From JACDAN01 sp963834825 (GTDB lineage: Bacteria > Actinomycetota > Thermoleophilia > Gaiellales > Gaiellaceae), in NCBI GenBank assembly GCA_963834825.1, contig CAWICZ010000014.1, positions 310,001 to 374,000 of the forward strand: a DNA stretch of 64,000 bases, written 5' to 3'. The stretch's first letter is position 1. Each line of letters begins with the position of its first letter. Both the position numbers and the translations under genes were made by a program. The notes beneath the pieces were generated by a model, which did not search any database, was not told where the DNA came from, and was given only the letters and a program-made list of their open reading frames with translations. Shown here in pieces: positions 17,415-27,776 of this stretch.

Positions 17415-18605
17415 AGGGCAACACCAGCCTTGGATCCGGGGGAAGCCGCCGCCGCCCGTCCCGCCCGGGTCGAACTGCAGCCTCAGGCTCGAGACTGCCG
17501 AGACCTTGCTGACGTCGGCCGAGCGGATGAAGAGCCACTGGTCGGCGCTTTGCCAGCCGAGCAGGAGCCAGCGCCCACCGGGCGACCAGGCGACGTCGCT
17601 GAACCGGCCCTGGCCTGAGAAGACGAGCGTCTGGCGGCGCAGCGTGTCGCCCTCGATGACGAGCAGCTCGCTTCGTGGTCCGACCCGGCGGATGAGCGCG
17701 ATCCGATGGTCGCTCGGGGAGAATGCGGCCGTGACGGGCACGCCCGACAGCTCCAGGTACTGGAGCCTGCGCCCGTCGCCGTCGAACACCGCCAACGCGA
17801 GGCGCCCGTCTCCGAGATCCCGGACGACGAGCAGTCGCTGGGCGTCCGCCGACCACTCGAGCTGCGAAGGCGACGCTGCGCTCCCGGCCGCGGTCCACTG
17901 GGTCGCGCCGTCGTTCGCCGAGGTCACGGTCACCGTGCCGCTGCGATCGGCATAGGCGAGGACGTGCTCGACCCCGGGCCGCCAGGCGGGCGGGACGCTC
18001 TGCGCGGCGCCGACGCGTCTGTCGCGCGTACCGTCGGCGTCCACGACGCGCAGGTTGCTCCCGCTCAAGTACGCGATCCGGAAGCCGCTTTGGGACCAAC
18101 GCGGCCCATGCACGCGAGGCCGCGCAAGCGTCCAGCGAACCTGACCCGTCGGCGTCACCGCGGCAAGCTGATGGCGCCTGGAGGCGCCGACGAAGCGTCC
18201 GTTCGGCGACCACGTCGCCTCGTCGTAGTCCCCGACGCGCCGCCTCGTCCCCTGGGCGGACACGAGCCAGACACCGCTCGGCGCCGCCACGAGCACGCGT
18301 CCCTCGGTGGGAAGCCGGAATGGCCCGGTGGGCGTCTGAGGAGCGCTGACGCCGACGACCTTCTCGGTGCCGACCGCGTCTCGAACGCCGTCGATCACCG
18401 CCCGGCCGGGTGGGCTGGCGGCGGCCAGGAGGATCGCTGCGCCGATCCCGCCGGCCGTCAGCAGCCGCCGGTTTCGGATCGGCCAGGTCGTAGGCTCGCG
18501 CTCGCCGAAGGCGGCGCGCGCGACGCGCCAGCCGCGGCGCTGCGCCCCGATCTCGTCCGGCGGCGCAGTCGCGAGGATCATCCGCCTCAGCCTGCGCTCG
18601 TTCAC
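17412..18605 (-). CDS. membrane-anchored TolB-like beta-propeller protein, sigma-factor partner
   Basis: 397 residues. A basic cytoplasmic N-terminus of ~45 residues is followed by one membrane helix (LLTAGGIGAAILLAAASPPG, ~48-67). An extracytoplasmic propeller follows, with repeated blade signatures such as TWSPNGRFVGA, RWSQSGFRIAYL, EWSADAQRLLVV, AFSPSDHRIALI and AWSPGGRWLLLG. It ends in GWCCP, a vicinal cysteine pair. The start overlaps the ECF sigma gene stop by four bases (ATGA), the usual position of an anti-sigma factor. No zinc-finger or ASD domain is visible, so an anti-sigma role is inferred from position and topology only. Confidence 0.75.
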   Translation of the reverse strand: MNERRLRRMILATAPPDEIGAQRRGWRVARAAFGEREPTTWPIRNRRLLTAGGIGAAILLAAASPPGRAVIDGVRDAVGTEKVVGVSAPQTPTGPFRLPTEGRVLVAAPSGVWLVSAQGTRRRVGDYDEATWSPNGRFVGASRRHQLAAVTPTGQVRWTLARPRVHGPRWSQSGFRIAYLSGSNLRVVDADGTRDRRVGAAQSVPPAWRPGVEHVLAYADRSGTVTVTSANDGATQWTAAGSAASPSQLEWSADAQRLLVVRDLGDGRLALAVFDGDGRRLQYLELSGVPVTAAFSPSDHRIALIRRVGPRSELLVIEGDTLRRQTLVFSGQGRFSDVAWSPGGRWLLLGWQSADQWLFIRSADVSKVSAVSSLRLQFDPGGTGGGGFPRIQGWCCP

Positions 18606-19249
18606 CGCTCCCCCTCCAGGAGGTCGGCGAGCTCGTCGAGCCCCTGACGGAGCCTCGACTTGACGGTGCCCTGCGGCAGCTCGAGCAGCTCGGCGATCTC
18701 ACCCGGCGTGTACTCGAGCAGGTGACGGAGGACGATCACGGCCCGCTCCTCCGGCGTCAGCGACGCCAGCGCGGTGACGATCGGAGGGGAGAACGAGCGG
18801 TCGGCATGGTCTTCCTCCGAGACCGCCGCGAGCGGTCCGTCGCCGACCTCGGCGCGCAGGGCCTGCGACTTCGCCCAGTCGATCGAGCGGTTGATGACGA
18901 TCCCGTCCAGCCAGGGGCCAAAGCGCCGGCGCCGGTCGAACCGGCCGAGCGACCTGATCGCGGCCAGGAACGCCTCCTGCGTGATGTCCTCGGCGGCCCC
19001 GCCATCGTGTACGACCAGGTACGCGGCTCGGTACGCGCGAGGCCAGTGCTCGCGGAAGAGCAGCTCGAGATCCGACAGCGAACCGGCCTGGGCACCCCGA
19101 ACCGCGTCGAGCTCGTCGCCTCGCAGGCCCGCGATCGCGCGGTCCCCGTAGGCGCGGCCCCGCCGCACAAGTCCTTCGCCTCCTCCACGACCTTCGGCGG
19201 TCGGGGAGTCCGGGACCTCGCGCGGCTTCATGTCCTCACTGTCGCCCAT
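18602..19249 (-). CDS. ECF RNA polymerase sigma factor
   Basis: 215 residues. Region 2 spans LELLFREHWPRAYRAAYLVV to EDITQEAFLAAIRSLGRF, with WLDGIVINRSIDW as region 2.4/3 boundary. Region 4 has LTPEERAVIVLRHLLEY and the helix-turn-helix TPGEIAELLELPQGTVKSRL. The N-terminal ~50 residues before region 2 are longer than usual and the start could be one of several downstream codons; I kept ATG 19249, 31 bases after the ligase gene. It is translationally coupled to the propeller protein. It may direct expression of the downstream redoxin. Confidence 0.9.
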   Translation of the reverse strand: MGDSEDMKPREVPDSPTAEGRGGGEGLVRRGRAYGDRAIAGLRGDELDAVRGAQAGSLSDLELLFREHWPRAYRAAYLVVHDGGAAEDITQEAFLAAIRSLGRFDRRRRFGPWLDGIVINRSIDWAKSQALRAEVGDGPLAAVSEEDHADRSFSPPIVTALASLTPEERAVIVLRHLLEYTPGEIAELLELPQGTVKSRLRQGLDELADLLEGER

Positions 19250-19279
19250 TCGATCCGGCGCGCCCAGCCCCTCCGCCGC

Positions 19280-20470
19280 CTAGGTCGCGGCAGCTTCGGT
19301 CGCGTCGGCGATCTCGCGGGCGACCTCGACGATGTCGCGGTTGGCGTTGTAGACCCGAAGCTGCCGATCCGAGCCGTTCCCGCGGCGCAGGATCTCTCGG
19401 ATGCCCTCGAGCTCGCGCTCGGATCCGAGCTCGCGCGCGTGCGGCTCCAGCTCCTTCAGGCGCCGTCTGATGAGCTGCGCGGCCGCGACGCGGTTCCTGC
19501 GCCCGGTCGCGAGATCCATGAGCGGCGCCTCGAGCCCGTAGCGCACCGCGAGCCACTTGTTCTCGGTCGTCAGGATCCGGTGGTAGCTCGGCACCTCGCC
19601 CTGTTCCTCGAACTGGTCGCAGTAGAGCTTGACGAGCGCCTGGCAGAAGGCGGCGATCGCGACCGCGTCCTCGACGCGGGTGACGCAGTCGCAGACCCGG
19701 ATCTCGACCGTGCCGAGCTTCGGGTGCGGGCGGATGTCCCACCAGATGTGGGTGTAGTCCGCGATGCAGCCGGTGTGCTCGAGGTACCCGATCACCTCGG
19801 CGTACTCCTCGTAGTCCCGGAATCGCGGCGGGGGGCCGGAGCGGGGGAAAGCGGCGAAGATCGGCTGGCGCGTCGAGGCGAGCCCGGTCGGCTCGCCGCG
19901 CCAGAACGGTGAGCTCGCGGAGAGGCCCAGCAGCAGCGGGAGGTCGACGAGGAGGCCGTTGACGACGTTGATCGCCTTGTCGGGATCGTCGACGGCGACG
20001 TGGACGTGGAGCCCGAAGATGAGCTCCCGCCGGGCGACGTACTGCATCTGGTCGACCAGCTCGAGATAGCGGTCGCGGGCGGTGATGCGCTGGCGCTCGA
20101 AGAGGCTAAACGGATGCGTGCCGGCGGAGCCGACCCGAAGGCCGTTCGCGGCGGCGATGTCCCTGACCGAAGTCCGCAGCCGGCGCAGCTCCCGTTCGGC
20201 GTCGCCGGCAGTGCGGCAGACGGGCGTCGCGACCTCGAGCACGGACTGCATCAGCTCCGGCTTCATCCTCGCCTCGTCCTCGTGCCCGACGAAGGCCGCA
20301 AGCACCGTGTCGATCCGCTGCACGAGGTCGAACGACTCGCCGTCGAGGAGCATGTACTCCTCCTCGACTCCGAGCGTATAAGCGGGCCCCTGGCCGAAGT
20401 GATGGTCGACCACGCTGCCCGCCGGGCCGAGCCCGTCGCCGGTGATCGAGGGGGGCCAAGCCTGCTTCAT
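19280..20470 (-). CDS. carboxylate-amine ligase, GCS2/YbdK family (glutamate-cysteine ligase-like)
   Basis: 396 residues. The GCS2 family core is visible: TLGVEEEYMLLD at ~32-43, MKPELMQSVLEVATPVC, RVGSAGTHPF, IFGLHVHVAVDDPDKAINV, SSPFWRGEPTGLASTR, and WWDIRPHPKLGTVEIRVCDC. These enzymes ligate glutamate to cysteine or another amine with ATP; the physiological substrate in actinobacteria that make mycothiol or ergothioneine is uncertain. It starts at ATG 20470, overlapping the ridA stop (ATGA), and is followed closely by the sigma factor. Confidence 0.88.
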   Translation of the reverse strand: MKQAWPPSITGDGLGPAGSVVDHHFGQGPAYTLGVEEEYMLLDGESFDLVQRIDTVLAAFVGHEDEARMKPELMQSVLEVATPVCRTAGDAERELRRLRTSVRDIAAANGLRVGSAGTHPFSLFERQRITARDRYLELVDQMQYVARRELIFGLHVHVAVDDPDKAINVVNGLLVDLPLLLGLSASSPFWRGEPTGLASTRQPIFAAFPRSGPPPRFRDYEEYAEVIGYLEHTGCIADYTHIWWDIRPHPKLGTVEIRVCDCVTRVEDAVAIAAFCQALVKLYCDQFEEQGEVPSYHRILTTENKWLAVRYGLEAPLMDLATGRRNRVAAAQLIRRRLKELEPHARELGSERELEGIREILRRGNGSDRQLRVYNANRDIVEVAREIADATEAAAT

Positions 20471-20853
20471 CGGCCGATTATCGCCTCAGCTTCGATTTCC
20501 ACCAGCCAGCGGGGGTCGAACAGGGCGGCGACGACGATGCCGGTGGTTGCAGGCCTGCTCTCGCCGAACACCTCACCGTGCGCGCGGCCGACCGCCTCGA
20601 TGTCCTCGGCGCGCGTCAGGTACATCCGCGTCCGCACAACATGCTCCGGCCCGGCACCGGCCTCGGCGAGCGCCGTCAGGACGATCTCGAGGCAGCGGTG
20701 CGCCTGACCATAGGCATCCGCCGGCGGATCCGAGCCGTCGGGCATCACGGGCGCGGTGCCGGAGACGATGACGCGGTCGCCGGCGACGACCGCCCGCGAG
20801 TAGCCGAACGTTCGCTCGAGCGGCATCGCTGAGGAAATGCGGCGGCGTTCCAT
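20467..20853 (-). CDS. RidA/YjgF family enamine-imine deaminase
   Basis: 128-residue RidA-fold protein: GYSRAVVAGDRVIVSGTAPV, DAYGQAHRCLEIVLTALAEAG, EHVVRTRMYLT with the substrate-binding arginine, and the C-terminal WLVEIEAEAIIGR. These trimeric enzymes hydrolyse reactive imines or enamines released by PLP enzymes. It starts the minus-strand operon at ATG 20853. A GATACT hexamer eight bases upstream coincides with the promoter of the divergent beta-lactamase-like gene. Confidence 0.9.
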   Translation of the reverse strand: MERRRISSAMPLERTFGYSRAVVAGDRVIVSGTAPVMPDGSDPPADAYGQAHRCLEIVLTALAEAGAGPEHVVRTRMYLTRAEDIEAVGRAHGEVFGESRPATTGIVVAALFDPRWLVEIEAEAIIGR

Positions 20854-20860
20854 CCCCTGC

Positions 20861-20867
20861 AAGTATC
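20861..20867. promoter_or_regulatory. shared, symmetric -10 element for two divergent genes
   Basis: AAGTAT (20861-20866, plus strand) lies eight bases before the GTG at 20875. The overlapping minus-strand hexamer GATACT (20867-20862) lies eight bases before the ATG at 20853. Both genes would therefore use the same base pairs for their -10 contacts. Confidence 0.4.
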
Positions 20868-20874
20868 CGCCGCC

Positions 20875-21687
20875 GTGGAAGCGCTGCGACTGGTGGACGG
20901 CTGGCCGGCGGCGAACGTCGCCGCGGGCGTCGTCAGTGGCGGCGACGTCGTCGCCACCCGCGGCGCCCGCGGCCACGAGTTCCGCTGGGCCTCCGTAACC
21001 AAGCCGGTCACCGCGCTCGCCGTGCTTGTCGCAGCCGAGGAGGGCACCGTCGATCTGGACGAGCCGGCGGGACCACCCGGCTCGACCGTTCGGCACCTGC
21101 TCGCCCACGCCTCCGGTCTCCCGTTCGACGGGCGCGAGCCGATCAGCTCGCCGGGCCGACGACGGATCTACTCGAACACCGGCTTCGACGTTCTGGCGGA
21201 GCTCGTCGCCGACCGGGCGGAAATGCCGTTTGCGGACTACCTGCGCCACGCGGTCCTGGACCCGCTCCGGATGAACGGGGAGCTTCGGGGCTCCGCCGGA
21301 TCAGCGCTCTACGGTGACCTCGGCGACTTGCTTCGGCTCGCCAAAGAACTGCTCGAGCCCACCCTGATCGCGGGCGAGACCCTGGCGGAGGCGACGACGG
21401 TTCAGTTTCCCGGACTGGCCGGCGTCATCCCGGAGATGGGCCGCTTCGACCCGAACGACTGGGGGCTCGGGGTCGAGCTGCGCGACGCGAAACCCGGACA
21501 CTGGTCGGGCACGAAGGTCTCGTCGCGGACCTTCGGGCATTGGGGCGGGAGCGGCACGTTCTTCTGGGTCGATCCCGAGGCCGTCCTCGCCCTCGGCGTG
21601 CTCACCGACCTCCAGTTCGGAGACTGGGCGAAGCAAGCCTGGCCGAGGCTCTCTGACGCGGTCTACGACGAGTCGCTCGGAGGCTGA
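20875..21687 (+). CDS. serine hydrolase, beta-lactamase/class C-related
   Basis: 270 residues with the penicillin-recognising triad of the EstB/beta-lactamase-related family: SxxK as SVTK (in FRWASVTKPVTALAVL), Y-x-N as YSN (RIYSNTGFDVL) and H-x-G as HWG (GHWGGSGTFFWV). There is no signal peptide, so a cytoplasmic esterase or amidase is more likely than a true beta-lactamase. It is divergent from ridA with 21 bp between starts. Its 3' end overlaps the convergent CNB gene by 25 bp. Confidence 0.87.
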   Translation: MEALRLVDGWPAANVAAGVVSGGDVVATRGARGHEFRWASVTKPVTALAVLVAAEEGTVDLDEPAGPPGSTVRHLLAHASGLPFDGREPISSPGRRRIYSNTGFDVLAELVADRAEMPFADYLRHAVLDPLRMNGELRGSAGSALYGDLGDLLRLAKELLEPTLIAGETLAEATTVQFPGLAGVIPEMGRFDPNDWGLGVELRDAKPGHWSGTKVSSRTFGHWGGSGTFFWVDPEAVLALGVLTDLQFGDWAKQAWPRLSDAVYDESLGG

Positions 21688-22064
21688 CTCGAGCTGTCCT
21701 CGGCGAACAGCGGCCGGATGAACTCCTCGAACGTCTCGCGGTCGCAGCTGGCGAGCGTGACCGGCGTCATCGGATAGATGCTCGCCGTGCGTGGGATGTC
21801 CATCGTCAGGGCGACCTCTCCGAAGTAGTCGCCGGGCTTGAGGATCCGCCGCAGGCCTCGGTCGGCCTGCGTGACGGACAGCATCCCGGCGAGGACGACG
21901 TAGAAGCGCTCGCCTCCGTCGCCCTCGGTGACCACGGGGGTGCCGGGGCCGAGCTCCTCGCGTTGCATCCTCGCGGCGAGCTTCATGAGCAGCTCGCCGG
22001 GAAGCTCGGCGAGCAGCCCGATTCGGGAGAGCTCGGTCACGGATGCGGGAACGTGTCGCGGCAT
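21663..22064 (-). CDS. cyclic-nucleotide-binding-domain protein
   Basis: A 133-residue stand-alone cNMP-binding domain. TELSRIGLLAELPGELLMKLA leads into the barrel; the phosphate-binding cassette region is LKPGDYFGEVALTMDIPRTASI, where the PGDYFGEVAL stretch with a Glu and the PRTAS Arg fit a nucleotide-binding site. There is no HTH or catalytic domain, so it probably acts as a regulatory subunit or partner. I start at ATG 22064 because the longer frame crosses the divergent nudix promoter. Confidence 0.85.
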   Translation of the reverse strand: MPRHVPASVTELSRIGLLAELPGELLMKLAARMQREELGPGTPVVTEGDGGERFYVVLAGMLSVTQADRGLRRILKPGDYFGEVALTMDIPRTASIYPMTPVTLASCDRETFEEFIRPLFAEDSSSQPPSDSS

Positions 22065-22073
22065 GTGTCCCGC

Positions 22074-22080
22074 ATATTGT
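22074..22080. promoter_or_regulatory. overlapping divergent -10 elements, CNB / nudix
   Basis: TATTGT (22075-22080) is six bases before the nudix GTG at 22087. The overlapping minus-strand hexamer CAATAT (22079-22074) is nine bases before the CNB-protein ATG at 22064. Same shared-element arrangement as at 20861-20867. Confidence 0.45.
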
Positions 22081-22086
22081 TGCGGC

Positions 22087-22602
22087 GTGGGGGAGTTCGA
22101 CGACTGGAAGCACTGCCCCGTCTGCGGATCCGAGGTCGCGCCGGCCGGTGGCAAGGTCGAGTGCCCCGAGTGTGGATTCGTCGCCTACGCGCATTCCAAG
22201 CCGACGGCTTCGGCGGTCGTCGACGACGGTGAGGGCCGCGTCCTGCTGAGCCGGCGGGCGCGAGACCCGTTCGCGGGTAAGTGGGACGTACCGGGTGGCT
22301 TCCTCGAAGAAGGGGAGGACCCGCAGGACTGCGTCCGCCGCGAGCTCCGTGAGGAAGCGGGGATCGGGCTCGTCGACCTGCGCCTGCTCGGCATCTGGAT
22401 CGACCGGTACGAGTACAAGCGGCGCGTGGTCGCGACGCTGAACATCTACTACGCGGCTCGAGCAGGCGAGGGCTCGCTCGAGCCGGCCGACGACGTCGCC
22501 GAGCTCCGCTGGTTCACTCCCGACGACGTGCCGGCTGAGGAGCTGGCGTTCGGGCACATCCCGGACGTTCTCGCAACCTGGCGCGGGGCCGGGGACGCGT
22601 AG
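22087..22602 (+). CDS. nudix hydrolase with N-terminal zinc ribbon
   Basis: 171 residues. A four-cysteine zinc ribbon (HCPVCGSEV ... VECPECGFVAY) precedes a complete nudix box, GGFLEEGEDPQDCVRRELREE plus AGI, with the REEAG metal-binding helix. The combination resembles NudC-like pyrophosphatases and ADP-ribose or NADH diphosphatases, but substrate cannot be told. The GTG start six bases after TATTGT gives a leaderless message. It is convergent with trxA. Confidence 0.9.
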   Translation: MGEFDDWKHCPVCGSEVAPAGGKVECPECGFVAYAHSKPTASAVVDDGEGRVLLSRRARDPFAGKWDVPGGFLEEGEDPQDCVRRELREEAGIGLVDLRLLGIWIDRYEYKRRVVATLNIYYAARAGEGSLEPADDVAELRWFTPDDVPAEELAFGHIPDVLATWRGAGDA

Positions 22603-22622
22603 CGAACAGGCTCTGAGTTCCT

Positions 22623-22651
22623 CGCGCTCGGGCCCTGGCTGCCCGAGCGCG
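22623..22651. terminator. bidirectional terminator-like hairpin, nudix / trxA
   Basis: Perfect 10-bp stem CGCGCTCGGG (22623-22632) / CCCGAGCGCG (22642-22651) with a 9-base loop, in the 67-bp gap between convergent nudix and trxA. No T-run on either strand. Confidence 0.6.
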
Positions 22652-22669
22652 GGCTTGATGAGAGGTGCG

Positions 22670-23002
22670 CTAAGCCTTGACGGGCTCGAGGCCGAGCGAG
22701 CGCTCGAGTGCCGACTTCGGCTGGGCGCCGATCGCGGCTGCAGCCGGCTCGCCGTCCTTGAAGAGGACCATCGCCGGGATCGAGGCGATCCCGAAGCGCT
22801 GGGCGAGACCTTGCTCCTCGTCGATGTTGACCTTCACGAGCTTGAGTTGACCGGCGCGCTCCTCGGCAATCTGCTCGAGCGCCGGCTCCACGAGCAGGCA
22901 CGGCTGGCACCACTCGGCCCAGAAGTCGACGAGCACCGGTGTTTCGGACGAGAGGACCTCCTGGTCGAAGGTCGCCTCGGTGACGGAATCAGCTTTCGAC
23001 AT
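22670..23002 (-). CDS. trxA: thioredoxin
   Basis: 110-residue thioredoxin. The active site is WCQPC (Cys32, Cys35) rather than WCGPC, in VLVDFWAEWCQPCLL; the cis-proline loop is ASIPAM. The Gly-to-Gln change inside the CxxC alters the expected redox potential but is seen in thioredoxin-like proteins. It starts at an ATG preceded by AAAGGA-type sequence (CCTGAAAGGAC on the minus strand). It lies between convergent nudix and divergent ileS. Confidence 0.93.
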   Translation of the reverse strand: MSKADSVTEATFDQEVLSSETPVLVDFWAEWCQPCLLVEPALEQIAEERAGQLKLVKVNIDEEQGLAQRFGIASIPAMVLFKDGEPAAAAIGAQPKSALERSLGLEPVKA

Positions 23003-23087
23003 GCATGTCCTTTCAGGGAAAGAGGTTCGCAGAGGCTAACGACGGCGACGGCTGACGTGTTCCCGGCCCTCCGTACAATCGAAACGC

Positions 23088-26144
<3,057 letters not shown>

Positions 26145-26197
26145 CCCCGCCCGCCTCTCTCGACCCCGCTCGCGGCGCGCCACTACGAAGTTCCACT

Positions 26198-26210
26198 TTG
26201 TGTTGCATCA
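26198..26210 (+). repeat. left 13-bp inverted repeat
   Basis: TTGTGTTGCATCA, the exact reverse complement of 26518-26530. The GTG start codon of the small gene lies inside it (26200). Confidence 0.75.
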
Positions 26211-26520
26211 CACGCGCCACCAGCGCATCCCCTTTCGCGACCCTCGCGGCATGCCTCGGTGGCCGCCGCTTCATCCCGACTACGAGGTCGCACTCGATGC
26301 GCTTGCGCGGATGGAGGTGTCGTACGCGGAAGCGCTCCGGCGACTGATCCCGCTCGAGAACCGGCTGGTAGAGCCGCGTCCGACGTACTGGCTCGTCCGG
26401 CGGTACCTCCGCGCGGAGCGCGCAGAGCTCGAGCGACGGCGAGAGGAGCGACGCGAGCTCTCCGAAGACGTCTTCGCCGACATCATGAGGGGACTCTCGC
26501 CGCTCAGGCGGCTCTATTGA
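26200..26520 (+). CDS. small HTH-like basic protein framed by inverted repeats
   Basis: Up to 106 residues from GTG 26200, or 89 from ATG 26251. The body (LALDALARMEVSYAEALRR-type helix, then ENRLVEPRPTYWLVRRYLRAER) resembles short helix-turn-helix proteins with an RPSY-x-x-VRR recognition helix. The C-terminal part is a highly charged helix (ELERRREERRELSEDVF). Function is unknown; DNA binding is inferred. The gene is bounded exactly by 13-bp inverted repeats: start codon in the left arm, TGA stop in the right arm. Neighbours ileS and ispH are unrelated. Confidence 0.55.
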   Translation: MLHHTRHQRIPFRDPRGMPRWPPLHPDYEVALDALARMEVSYAEALRRLIPLENRLVEPRPTYWLVRRYLRAERAELERRREERRELSEDVFADIMRGLSPLRRLY

Positions 26521-26530
26521 TGCAACACAA
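26518..26530 (+). repeat. right 13-bp inverted repeat
   Basis: TGATGCAACACAA, exact inverse of 26198-26210; its first three bases are the TGA stop codon of the small gene. The same 13-mer recurs at 37056-37068 inside the RibD_C remnant. Confidence 0.75.
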
Positions 26531-26571
26531 GCGTGCGAACGTGCTGCCTGGCGCGGACGTGTCGGGTCGAG

Positions 26572-27528
26572 CTACTCCTGGGCCTCGGCAAGCGCGAGCT
26601 CGCGCCGCAGCTCCACCGGAAGGCGGAAGACGACGTCCTCGTGGACGGACTTGAACGGCTCGATCGACTCCACCCCTCGCGCACGGAACCACTCGCAGAC
26701 GCGACCGACGAGCTTCTCCGGCGCCGACGCACCCGACGTGATGCCAACCGTCTCGGCTCCGTCGAGCCACGACTCCTCGATGTCGGTCTCGTCGTCGATC
26801 AGGTGCGACGCAACACCGCCGGCGCGCGCGACCTCGACGAGCCGGTTCGAGTTCGACGAGTTCTTCGAGCCGATCACGAGCAGGAGGTCGACGACCGCCA
26901 GCATGTCCTTGACCGCCCACTGCCGGTTGGAGGTCGCGTAGCAGATGTCGTCCCGCTTCGGCGCGCGGATGGAGGGAAACCGCCGGCGCAGCACCTCGAT
27001 GATCTCCGTGGTCTCGTCGACCGAGAGCGTCGTCTGGGTGATGTACGCGACGCGCTCCGGATTCGCGAACTCCACGCGCTCGGCATCCTCGGCGGTCTGG
27101 ACGAGCACGATCGCATCGGGCGCCTCGCCGGTCGTCCCGATCACCTCCTCGTGCCCCTCGTGGCCGATCAGCGCGATCTCGTACCCCTCGGCGGCGTAGC
27201 GGCGGGCCTCGACGTGCACCTTTGTCACCAGCGGGCAGGTCGCGTCGATCGTGTGGAGCCTCCGCGCGGCCGAGTTCTCGTACACCGAGGGCGCAACGCC
27301 GTGCGCCGAAAGGACGACCGTCGCGCCCTCCGGGACCTCTGTCTCGCTTTCGACGAAGACTGCACCGCGCTGCTCGAGCTCTCGCACGACATGCGCGTTG
27401 TGGACGATCTGCTTGCGGACGTAGACGGGCGGACCATGAAGGTCGAGCAGCCGCTCGACCGTCTCGACCGCTCGCTCGACGCCGGCGCAGTACCCGCGCG
27501 GCGAGGCCAGAAGGACTCGCTTCACCAC
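26572..27528 (-). CDS. ispH: 4-hydroxy-3-methylbut-2-enyl diphosphate reductase
   Basis: Last enzyme of the MEP pathway; it makes IPP and DMAPP with a [4Fe-4S] cluster. The three cluster cysteines are visible in PRGYCAGVERA, DATCPLVTKVH and DDICYATSNRQ. The catalytic Glu/His environment includes AHGVAPSV and GHEGHEEVIGT, and the substrate-binding SKNSSNSNRL is intact. About 318 residues, a normal length. I chose GTG 27528; GTG 27525 is equally possible. Upstream, at 27577-27599, is a palindrome that recurs before the PAS gene. Confidence 0.95.
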   Translation of the reverse strand: MVKRVLLASPRGYCAGVERAVETVERLLDLHGPPVYVRKQIVHNAHVVRELEQRGAVFVESETEVPEGATVVLSAHGVAPSVYENSAARRLHTIDATCPLVTKVHVEARRYAAEGYEIALIGHEGHEEVIGTTGEAPDAIVLVQTAEDAERVEFANPERVAYITQTTLSVDETTEIIEVLRRRFPSIRAPKRDDICYATSNRQWAVKDMLAVVDLLLVIGSKNSSNSNRLVEVARAGGVASHLIDDETDIEESWLDGAETVGITSGASAPEKLVGRVCEWFRARGVESIEPFKSVHEDVVFRLPVELRRELALAEAQE

Positions 27529-27576
27529 TATGGGCCCATCGTAGCCCCGCCCCTGACCCACCGTTTCCTGTTTTCA

Positions 27577-27599
27577 AAGATGGGCCGGTCGGCCTATTG
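27577..27599. repeat. 23-bp palindromic element, copy 1
   Basis: On the minus strand: CAATAGGCCG, AC, then CGGCCCATCTT. It is 21/23 identical to the element at 33488-33510. It lies 49 bases upstream of the ispH start and 177 bases upstream of the kinase start, in the 248-bp gap between these divergent genes, so it could be an operator for either. The rest of that gap shows no other clear signal apart from TATCAT at ~27759. Confidence 0.6.
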
Positions 27600-27776
27600 G
27601 AATTCCGGTCAAAGAGGCGTACCGTGCTGGGCACTGGGCGACGCGAACCGCGGTGCGCGTACCTGGCCACGATCCGCGGTGAGCACTAGGGAGTGCCCGC
27701 CGCACCGACCCCCCCGAGCGGCGGGCCTCCCTCGTTTACGTGTCGCGCGTCCCGCCGTATCATCGAGCCGTTCCCT

